From Spisula solida (taxonomy: Eukaryota; Mollusca; Bivalvia; Venerida; Mactridae), in assembly GCA_947247005.1 (NCBI GenBank), contig OX365953.1, positions 26,100,784 through 26,164,783 of the forward strand: DNA of 64,000 nucleotides. The letters run 5' to 3'. Of the stretch, positions 47,301-57,400 are shown one piece after another. The notes beneath the pieces were generated by a model. That model worked only from the letters and a program-made list of their open reading frames with translations, searched no databases and was not told the origin of the DNA. The position numbers were made by a program, and so were the translations under genes. Positions within the stretch are counted from its first letter, which is position 1, and each line of letters opens with the position of its first letter.

Positions 47301-49138
47301 CAGTACCCAAATCATTTTATTAGGCTAGCAACGTACCCCATCATTGACCTAAGTCCCCTACGCTTACCTGCTTACTGATGATAGGTAATCAAACTTGCCA
47401 ACACAATTTTAACACACGCCTTTGGTATCAGCATTGTCTAGTACATATAGCAAACGGTGGACCAAATAACACGTTGTTTATTTTATGATTCTGCACGAGA
47501 TCTACAGATAGTGTTTAAATGCATTAGTATTTGAAGTTAAAGGCATATCGTGTTTTAACTGTTACCATGGCAACCAAATTAAAAAATGTATTTTATCAAC
47601 AGATTTGTTTCAATTATGATGAATATATTATGTGGACACAAATAAAACAAATTTTCAAAAATTCTAAAAAAAAATGTTTTCGTATTTTGTAAAACATTTT
47701 CTATCGTTGCCATGGTAACATAGTTTTAAAAAAACCGCCCTTCAAAAACTTCTTTATCACAATTCATGTGAAATAATTATATCACAGTATCATGTTCCAA
47801 TGAATTAGGCATGGGTCTAAATTGACCCTCCGTGGCCCAAAATAGTCTATGCAACTCATTGTACAGAATTGCTAACGTCAAACCGCAGTTGGAATGAAGA
47901 TATTGCATATGTTTGTGACGTCATAGCAACGTAACTAGACCAGATACAACAATGAAATTTCATATTTGTAATAAGGAATGTGTTAACATCATTTTGCAGT
48001 AAAAAAATCATTTTCGAAAAATTCCTCATTTGGACCCAAAATCTCATGGCCAGTCACATATATTATAAGCTTATGTTACCGTTACGTCGACTGTTATTCT
48101 AAAGATGATGGGACAAACAGAACTCACTACAAAATTGAACTATTTCCAAAGTTAGGTTATTTAGACATGCATTTTGTTAAAGCCCTATTAAGCCATTGAC
48201 GTTTTTATTTCAAAAAGCAATAACTTGGTATCATATATGCAGAATTATGCATTTTTGGCACGTTAGTTGAGTTCCAAAGTGGAAAACCCCAAAACATGAA
48301 AGAAAGCGAAATACAACCTTCAGTTTTGGGAGAGATAATAGGGATTTAAACAATACTTTAAGTTATGTATGGCTGGGAAGCGTGTACACATTAAATGGTG
48401 GCAAAAGTATAGGATAGAACATGAGTAGGTGTTGTATATCTATGAATTTGCAAGTAGGGCCTACAATATATACAGTTTATGGTGTGTATTGTGCGAGCAT
48501 TAGGTGATACGTCAAGCGAAATGGAGAGTATACGGTTAATGGAAAAATCGGTAAAGCTGCTGAAAAAGATTTCATGTTTCATGGAAAGCAAATAATGTCC
48601 CCATTAGCTTGGCGTATATTTCATAGAAATCGATGAAGAAATAAAATACTTATGGCTATCTATTTTCCAATGTTTACAAATTTCTTATTGTAACTGTAGC
48701 CAAACGAGGTATTGCTACACTGGTTAAGAAAATGAGACGAGAGTAACACGAGAATTGACTTGGATCACGTGGTAGGTGATCGCAAAGTAATAAAATGTTA
48801 ATAATGAGAATTTGATTTGCAAAGTTCGTTAAATATACGTGAACTATGGAATGCGTTCTATTGCTCATATAGAAAAAAATATATAAAATGATATTTAATA
48901 AATTAAAATTATTATTTTATCATTCTATTATATATAATTATGATACAAAAAAACCTTACGTAGTTACATCGATCCCGCAAAACGGTCACTTTGCGTGATT
49001 CAATGCATTCGTACACCTATATTTTTTTAAAAATAAATGTTATTAAATGTTTTCTATTACAAACACGATAATATATATACGTATACCTGAGAGAAGCACC
49101 AACACAGAAACAACACTATAACATACTCTACTAATCAT
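41399..49138 (-). CDS. CYYR1/Shisa-like cysteine-rich membrane protein, paralog B (complete, 4 exons)
   Basis: The minus-strand exons are 49138-49087, 45652-45550, 43595-43432 and 41715-41399; 636 bp gives 211 aa, with the same phases (1, 2, 1) as paralog A. Residues 1-17 are a signal peptide (SVVSVLVLLS). The cysteines C27, C38, C44-C45 and C51-C52 follow C-x10-C-x5-CC-x5-CC. The helix is about 58-82 (LGAIIGIVFGVLFVLTICLV), followed by SKKQKK. The tail is Gly/Pro/Met-rich with HPPPIPGM and one PPxY (APPPYS). It differs from A mainly in the tail, so WW-domain partners may differ. Closest known relative: CYYR1. It is divergent from the RSRC2-like gene, 2.3 kb apart. No experimental function is assumed. 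Confidence 0.8.
41860..42200 (-). repeat. Minisatellite, 47-48 bp unit, in the last intron of CYYR1-like B
   Basis: The anchor CCATCCAGTCGTACTTATGA recurs with CCATCC at 41944, 41991, 42038, 42086, 42134 and 42182; earlier diverged units lie at 41850-41935. Where the period is 48 the minus strand stays open (16-residue repeat), which is not evidence of coding. Confidence 0.85.
42750..42840 (+). repeat. Dispersed CGTGAAAGCTCGG repeat, copy at 42.8 kb
   Basis: CGTGAACGCTCCGTCATTTC, GGTAAATATATTGCAATGCA and CGAGGTGATCAGAATG match 27527-27640. Confidence 0.6.
44280..44530 (+). repeat. Dispersed GGCATTGTGCC element, copy 4 (longest)
   Basis: It carries CAGCCGTTTTGCTGTTGGAA, CAGCTTGGACTTGGGCGGAT, AGGCATTGTGCCTTGTATGG, TCTGTGCTCGGCTGTGTAAG and CCTTCCCTGTTTGACTTAAT. 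It defines the order seen in the other copies. In CYYR1-like B intron 2. Confidence 0.65.
45055..45150 (-). repeat. tRNA-like SINE fragment
   Basis: The minus strand has AAGGCATCCGTATAGGATGC, then AAAGGTTTGAATCTCGGTTG, a B-box sequence. There is no closed acceptor stem. Confidence 0.45.
46430..46600 (-). repeat. tRNA-like SINE fragment
   Basis: The minus strand carries GTAGCGTGTAGTTCCAGGCG and ATGGGTTCAATCCCTCTTAG (B box GGTTCAATCC). Confidence 0.45.
47561..47719. repeat. Inverted pair of X-box-like palindromes
   Basis: GTTACCATGGCAAC (47561-47574) and GTTGCCATGGTAAC (47706-47719) are exact complements; inner A/T runs extend the symmetry (AAAATGTATTTT, AAAACATTTT). Each matches the RFX X-box consensus GTNRCC-RGYAAC with a 2-base spacer. 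It may simply be the two ends of a small element. In CYYR1-like B intron 1. Confidence 0.45.
48540..48725 (+). repeat. Single arm of the 28.2-kb foldback element
   Basis: GCTGCTGAAAAAGATTTCAT, GGAAAGCAAATAATGTCC, TAGCTTGGCGTATATTTCAT and ATCGATGAAGAAATAAAATA, then GGTATTGCTACACTGG, match the right arm at 28470-28655. Confidence 0.65.
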
Positions 49139-49479
49139 GTCGCCTCCAACTACTGAACATGCTCAGCTGCCTAACCTAAGGTTTCAATTCTATTTCTTGT
49201 CACAAAAATCGAACAGTGTTTTATTTAAACTTTTTTTCCAAACGAATTACATTTCAAAGAACTATGTTTGTTTAATTCAAAATATTCATTTTCTAGCTGT
49301 TGGCTTATCATCGATTTTTTGTTTTAAATAATTCTACAATCAATGAACACAGTAGAAGTATATAATATATAACTGGCGGGGGTATTGTAAAGTTAGACAA
49401 ATTCGCAAGGGTTTAATTCTCGACCAATTAGTTCGCGAGTTGGACAAATTCTCGAAATTTTAGGCTCGTGACGTTTTAG

Positions 49480-49690
49480 CTAGTGGGAGTGGGAGCGGTG
49501 GCCATAATGTAGGGTGTGTGCTTTGGGATCAATGGGCCCCTGGTTCGATCCCTGTTTACGTCACTGTTTAAATTTCCACGAGCAAGAATAAACCACGTGA
49601 TCCACCTTTACCTAGGTGTATGAATGATACCTGAGACGACCGAAAGCCAGTTTGCTGTAGCTGCCATCGGTGACGAACGCTAATGAAGAC
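49480..49690 (+). repeat. tRNA-derived SINE
   Basis: GGTGGCCATAATGTAGGGTG resembles an A-box region and CCCCTGGTTCGATCCCTGTT holds a perfect B box. A non-tRNA body follows with CCTTTACCTAGGTGTATGAA and GCCAGTTTGCTGTAGCTGCC. Confidence 0.55.
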
Positions 49691-51400
49691 TTGCAACTCA
49701 ATGATTGGCGTGCGTGTGGGGTGGGTTGGGTTTGTGGGGTAAATGTTTAGTCGACTGCACGGACTTTACATTGTTTCTCTTTTTTTGAAATTTGAAATTC
49801 GCGTACTTCTTCTGTTCGCGAAATTTCGTCCCCGTTAATCTTATTTTTACAGTATGTCGGCAAGGAGTTTAAGTGGTTACATTCTTTCAAGTGATTATAC
49901 CAAATGCTTTATTAGCGAATCAATACTAGTGTTTTACTTTAAGTTCATTCAATTCTTTGTGCAATAAGCACTTTTTGTGATGATTTTTTATGTCAACAAC
50001 TAACGTGGAAACGTTGCAATAAGATGTGGACCAAGTTTAAAACTTGTTATGTACAGGGCATTGAGGATTGCATGTTGTGAACCATCCTCATACATCAGTG
50101 GTTAGTCAAGTTCCCAGACTGATACAGGTGAAGAATACTCTGGTGAACGAGAATGGTTGTGAACTCGATCATCAAATATTACTAAAATCCGGAAGTCATA
50201 AAACACTTACAGACATGTACGAAAATGTAGTAACTTAAATTGCATTGCGTTTGTCTGTGCTGTATACCGGAGACTTAAAATAACCAATAGGCCTAATTCT
50301 ATTCCGAAAAAGCAGGGGTATCATACAACTGTCCGAGTATTCCCCAAGGTCCGAGGTCATTTGCCAATCTTGACTTTTTTCTTTATAATGTTGTTTGTTC
50401 CTTATTCCAACAAGTCGAGTGCTATTGTTATTGTTATTATATAGGTCTGTTCCACTTACTCTGCGGCGGCTGATTAGCAAATCAATTGATTCGTAGTATA
50501 TCGCGTGGGAGAGTCTAATACCCTATAGCAGTTTTTTTAAAGCTATATACTAATGTTTAATGATGGGGACTTCACAATTACTAGTAGTTAACAAAATGAT
50601 TATTATTTATTTTGTTTACCTATATCAGAGACTATAGATAACTGTTATCTATATAATATAATTATAGGCTCTGCTTATATTTCCCCTTTTATAATCATAG
50701 ATATCGGTCGAAGCCAAAAATTTTCAAGCGGAGCAATGTTGACAACTTTCATCTTCTACGTCTACATCAATACGTTATGCTGTCATAAATTTGACAATTC
50801 TATAACGGTGCGCAAAGAAATAGGGAAGTAAAAATAGGAAAGACAGAAGAATAGACACGGGCAAATATGATTGCAGGTAAAGTTTAAAAGACATGAAGTA
50901 ATAGAAAGTGTTGCACAGTTACTTTCGGCCATCAGGGCAAGACCAATCTAGCTTCCGTGGCGGTACCAGGATGCTAGACCCCGCTGACATAGCTCCGGCC
51001 CTTCGTTTGGCTGTTTTGGATTTGATGCCATTAATTCATGCATCATATATAGGCAAAACTTCTATATTCAGTGCCAGGTAAAACCAAAAACATACATGTA
51101 CGGAATTAAATCAGATATAATTCCATGCACGAAGTTTTATCAATTATTTAATAATTTAAAACATGCGTGTTCCATGGTAGTTCCTATCAGTCTCTTGTAA
51201 AACTGCTGATTGTGTAAGAATTTTTGTTTAGGCTATATACGTACTTTTGTGAATGATTTAAATAATATATACGTAATATTTTAGCCGACTATTTGTGTAG
51301 ATTCTAGTATCAAAGAGTGTAGTGATCTTTGCTAGTATTTAGCCTCGTGAAACGTACGGCACGTCACGGGTACGAAATGGGAGTTAACCACTTCTAAAGA

Positions 51401-51409
51401 TCACGTGAC
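51401..51409. promoter_or_regulatory. Palindromic E-box upstream of the RSRC2-like start
   Basis: TCACGTGAC lies 25-33 bases before the ATG at 51434. It matches the binding site of USF/MITF-type bHLH-ZIP factors. The position near the presumed 5' end supports a promoter role, but the transcription start is unknown. Confidence 0.35.
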
Positions 51410-51433
51410 GGAAATACCGAAACAAGTTCCAAC

Positions 51434-54400
51434 ATGGATTTGTTGGCAGGTTATGGTGACGAAAATACTGGCGAAAATTCAGTAACTGACAGTCCAAAGC
51501 CTTCCGAGGTATACTTTTCTATTTTTTCTATTTATGTAATCATATAACCGTTAGTAATATGCTCGTTATTAGGCCGTGAACGACAGGAAAACAAGGAAGA
51601 CTTCGATCGACGCCATTTTGAAATTTGTCTTTGATATTTTGGTTTGCAGATAAAATACTAGATAGCGATGTGCTATGTGTACAGTTTATTCATTTCATTT
51701 ATATTCAATAAGAAAACCAATGTTTTATGTCACAATTTCACTTAAGTCTTACATTCACATTATTGAAATTCTTCGAACGTCTCGATGTCGACGTCTGTCC
51801 AAGGGAGACTACTCTGTACTCAAAACAGTAAATACTGCAGTAATTTTTCTGTTGATTGCCAGTAGGTAAGAGTATCATGCGTATTTCATAGTTCCATTCT
51901 TCTGTGACTTCTGAGGTGTGCTTGGATGTTCCAAATCAACTTCTTGTTTGATTTTTACTGCCATACAGGGACTGAGGGAGTACCTTGCTGATTAGGCAGT
52001 GGCTAGTCGTCCGGCACCGGACGACTAGACAGCGAAATTAGTCGTCCGGCGCCGGACGACTAGACAGCGAAATTAGTCGTCCGTCAAAGGACGACAAGCA
52101 AACGCTACGTGCATTGGCTAGAGAACCGTCATTCTATTTCTACGCATTGGGCATTTACCTTATAATAAAAGCTATAATTATCTACGAATACAGGCAAGAC
52201 ATGTCAATCTTATCTGCAACCATTTTGTGATCGCCCGTGTATTCTCCGTATATTGTCCGCCATATTGGAATGGTATAAACTGGCACGAATGAATACGGAA
52301 ATCGTTGTCGGCATGAGATCTATATATAGTGCCAAAAATATCCAAGTTGATTGAAATGGTAATGCTGTGTTAAAGTGACATACAGTTAAGATGACAATTT
52401 GACAAAACAAACTTTGCACGTTAATTTGCCGAGGTGTCACAAACAAAGCTTATTATGTGGCAATTAACTATTTTTCATTCGCAGTTTTAATGACACATAC
52501 ATACAAAACAATAAATTTACAATTGTATTTTTTATTTGTTTCATTTTAAATACAACAACAACAACAATAGGGCCTACCATGATAACATTTATAAACGGCA
52601 ACATTGTTTTCACACTTATATAACAAGTGACATTCCAAACTGCCAATTACCTTACACAGCAATTTCATCTTTTCAACATGAAGTAAAATACTTTCACAAT
52701 TCTCATAATACTGTAATTGAAACATTCTTTGTTCCCTTACTACTTCTAGCTCTATTCCTAATACCATTTCTAATACACAGCTGCACCATTGCTATTTGTC
52801 GCGCTTTATACAACCCGACAGCGATTTCTGCATTCGTTAGTACAAGTTTATACCATTCCAATATGGCGGACAATATACGGAGATACACGGGCGATCACAA
52901 AATGGTTGCAGATAAGGCATTGACATGTCTTGCTTATATTCGTAGTTTATTATAGCCTTTATCATAACGTAGATGCCTAATGCGTAGAAATAGAATGACG
53001 GTTCTCTAGCCAATGCACATAGCGTTTGCTAGTCGTCCTTTGACGGACGACTAATTTCGCTGTCTAGTCGTCCGGCGCCGGACGACTAGCCACTGCCTGC
53101 TGATTAATCAGATTATTCAACAACTTGAAGTTGAACAAGGTTCAAACGTCGAATGAAAGGTTAAAAACCTTTTATCTGTCTGGTCAAAACTGTAAATCAG
53201 TCACACAGATAAATATACAGGTATAAAAAGACATTTGATTTGATTTTAGAAAGAATGGCCAGTTTTAATAAGATTTTGTTATGTATTTCCACTGGACTGT
53301 GAAGTGTCTTGTTGAAGTCTGGTCATTATGTTTGACTTTGAGAGAAAATTCTTCAAGAGTTTGTTCACGATGTGTATAACGATAGTAACCACACTATGTT
53401 TCTTGAATGATCTCTGGTAAAATTCCATTGTATCGTGCTTCGCTACACTGGTTTGCATCTTTTATACATATTAGATTTGCCCTCCCCCCAATAGGGCTGC
53501 GTACCGGTTTCCGATATAAATCGAATACCGGTATTTTGCGTTTGATTGATACATCGTATCAAACGTGTCCGTATCGGTCAAAACATCGATCAACAAAAAT
53601 ACACAACAAAATCCCCATTTTCAGTTAAATTTTTGGTAGTCTACTTGTTTCGTCTCAAAATGGTCAGGTCGTCGACGCAGCATATGTCCGAGTGAATCTA
53701 ATTTTCAAACAAGATTCTGCTTTGCAAACTACTCATGCAATTTTAACATGTATAAATAGGTTGTTTGTGATTATCACATATCTCAAGCCTGACGTGATTT
53801 TGTTCCGCAAGTTGAATGCATGCTGTAAGTCTGCAAGTGCCTATACAGCTTTTAGATCGTTTACTGTCAAAACAAAATATCAAATGATATATCGAATATC
53901 GATCATTTTGTATCGATACCAATATCGTATCGATCATTTTAACCGATACGCAGCCCTACCCCCCAATGCTTTGTCTATTTATTAAAGTTGCAGTGAAAAA
54001 ACACTTGTGTTCTTAGCTTCTTTATAGCCCCACACCTGTGGTATATGGACTCAAACACAACAATAGTACAATACAGAGCTACAGATAAGATGCATATTGG
54101 GGTAATTACCCAATTAATTTTCTTAAAAACCCAATAGATTTTGAGAGGAGGGAGTAAGAAAAAGCAAAGACAATTTGAAATACCCAAATAGAAAAGGATA
54201 TTATAGTGAAAAATAGTACATAAAAGCTTATTAACCTTTTGAGTTAAATACCCAATTAAAATTTGTCAAAACCCAATCAAAATTGAAACTCGGGGGTAAA
54301 ATACCCAATTGACTAAAACCTTATCTGTAGCTCTGGTACAATATGAACATTTTCTGATTCTTACTTTTTGCGTTTCAGGACAACGTCAAATCTAATTTGG

Positions 54401-57400
54401 CTCCAACTATGCTTGAAAACGAATGGCTGTCGTTTGAACAAATGATTGCACCAGGCGGTCCTGTTGGCAACCCTGAACCTGTGAAGAGTAGCGAGTTTCT
54501 TGTGAATGGAGTTGTGGCTTATCCAGGAATGAAATCAGTAGGAAATGCTGCCAATATGGGCATTGCTCTGGAAGAACAATCTTCAGCGAGTAGTGATAAT
54601 GAAACAGGTTTGAATCTCTTTTAAATATTTTTTCCTTGTTTCGGATATATTTTCTTGATTTGACCTGATACTAATGTTGAATTTCAATATTTCCGGCCCT
54701 TACATAATTATGTAAATCCCGTTTTTGGTTAACAATTTATCTTTAATCAAATGGAAGTTATTTGAGTATAACTTTCTGAGATCATATTCTTTGCCAGAAA
54801 TCCCTCAAGTTTATGTGTCTCTAGTGATAGTAGAAGTCTGCTGGGACCCATTATGATATCAATGTTAGTAGAAGTAGTTCAAATCATGGCAGGGAAATAA
54901 CTACATGTCAGTGCATGATGTCTATCAGATTTCTGTGATTTGGCAGTTTTTAGCTGAAATGTTTACGTCGGAATCAGTGAATCTAACAGTGTGTTCTTTA
55001 GCTAGTTGCAGTTGTTTCACAGGGGTCTAAACCTCGTGGTTCATTTTGATAATATTGTATTAAAATTACCATTTTATAGTCATTGAAACTACCTATGGAT
55101 TGAAGAAAATTGGATCATTCCAATTACAATTAAAATCCTAAGGGTCAAAAGATGACCATTTGGATGTTTTAGGGAGTCTATTACTGTCTTAAGACTCATT
55201 TCATGCTCAAATGGAATCTGCCTTTTTAATTGCAATCATTTTCAGGCCTAGACTATTTTGGCCACTGGTCTGACAGGTCAAAAGCGCCCAATTTGTAAAT
55301 AGAACAGTTACTGGTCCTTCAGAATTTTCACTGGTCCTTCTGGATTTTCACTGTTCTCGGACCAGCGGACCAGTGTTAGTGTCGAGCCCTGATTTTCACC
55401 CACCTATGTAATTCCTTATTACAGGACAAGCACAGGGGCAGAGTGCAGTAGTTAACAATGGTACCATGGCTGGTGAGGAAGATGATGATGCTTTCTTCAG
55501 GTTGAGAAAGGTAGGAATCAGATACACTCCCTGGAAAGTGATTGCACCAAGTCCTGTTCTCTAAACTGTACCCATTGTTTTGATGATTATCTATTGAAAA
55601 GTGCGTGCAATTTACTTTCCAGGGACTTAAGGATAATGTTAGTGCCACATTGAGTTTACTTTTGGGTATTGAGTGACGACTCGCATTGAAATGAACAGAA
55701 CTGGATGGCCATTCCTAAAATCAACATATTACCTATCCAATGTTTTGAGTTTTCATTTTGACTTGATGAATTAGAAAAATACGATCAGCAAATTTGTAAT
55801 TCTGTCAAAAAATAGAAAAAAATATTCAGACATGTTCATTCCTTTGCTGTCGTCCTAACTGACTTCGAACTGCTTAAATGCAGAAAGAGTTTGGTTTGTG
55901 GTTTGGAGAGAGACTTTTACTACAATAGATGAAGTCAGTATACATGAATGATCTTAACGAAAACTTCTGATCTGGTGTATTTTATCTCGTTCATTTAAAA
56001 CATGTTTTGTCAGTATTGATGCATAAACTTGTATTGGCATTTACTGCCAGGGTTTGAATTTCACTTACAAAAGCAAAATCACGTTCTGACACGACTACTT
56101 ATATAATATCATAGGTATCCAGAAAAGATAAATTGTTCGAGAGATGCCCCCGTCAAATTGTGATGAAATTGCCACTGAGAGTTGGGTAAGTAGGAACACT
56201 GACGTCACACCCGGAGGAGAGACTTTCAAGACTTCATTTTCTTAGACAGTAAATGTGGGGAAAACAAGGCAGTTAAAAACAAGTTTACATTGCATAAATA
56301 TAGAAGTTTTCTAACTTCTCGCAGCATATTTTGGGGTTATTTTAATGTATAAAAGAGTCATAATGAAAAGTATGGCAAATTTCTAATAGATAGTTACATA
56401 TAATATCATGTTATATATATGGTAATTTATCAGTCTACATCAACAATTTTGCGATTTATCCATCAGCATTCAAACCCCCAAAAAATTATCAAGATAAATT
56501 AACATTGAATTATTTATGTATTAATAGAACGATTAGAATGAATTAAAAATTATTGAAAATAAATATAAGTGTCACTCTTTGAAAGTCTTTGTAAACCAGA
56601 CTTTCATTGTACTAATTGCCTAAGTAACAATTTTGTAACACTTGATTCAAGTTACTGATGATAGAAAGGTAGCACTCAAATATTAAAGACGTCAAGTATT
56701 CAAGATTTGTTGTGGAACTTTAGTGTTCTGTATAAATACAGAAATTACTGGGAATCTAAAAAAAAATCCACAAAGTTTTCACATATTTCTAGCATGATGT
56801 ATGATAGCTTATGTTATTGTCCCATTTACATTTATAGAAAAACTAATGACATTGATTCATATCATATATATGTAACTCATTTTGATAATGCTCAGGGTCA
56901 TTATTTTAACACTCTGCTCACATGGCTTCTGGGGGGTTTCTGGTGGCGAGGATAAATACAAGCGTATAAATCAAATCAGTCTGATAGTATATAGTATGTA
57001 TGCTGTTAGAAATTTCAATGCCATAAATCATTGGTATTTTTTATGTTTTATTTCCTACCATGCGGTAAACTAGTCACTAAGTGTCATTGAAGTTTATAGA
57101 ACTTATACAAATATGACCATCTACAGTATTTGTTGCTTAGAGAGTGTCAGTATGGTATGCAAATATTATACAAGTTCTTACAGTTGATTGAAATCTCCTG
57201 TTGTACTCAGAAAATGTCACATTTGTCACATGTTTGTGTCTGATTCTTTAAAATGTTAAGTAGAAGTTGATATTTATTTTCTTATACTCCTTGCGGTGGT
57301 TGTTTGTTTGAAAACCACTCGATCATTCTACGGCTTTATATGGTATTTGTTTGTTATATTCGGAGAAGAGAGCGTTATTATGTGTTAAATGTTTATTTGG

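Larger units (their letters stand above)
49139..51433. other. Divergent intergenic region, CYYR1-like B to RSRC2-like
   Basis: A tRNA-derived SINE lies at 49480-49690. No exon is supported. The RSRC2 5' flank is the last few hundred bases. Confidence 0.5.

Noticed and set aside
56115..56185. A 71-bp exon-like segment in RSRC2 intron 3 with AG and GTAAGT borders
   Set aside because: Its length is not a multiple of three and inclusion leads to an immediate stop in exon 4. It could be a poison exon, but nothing else supports it.
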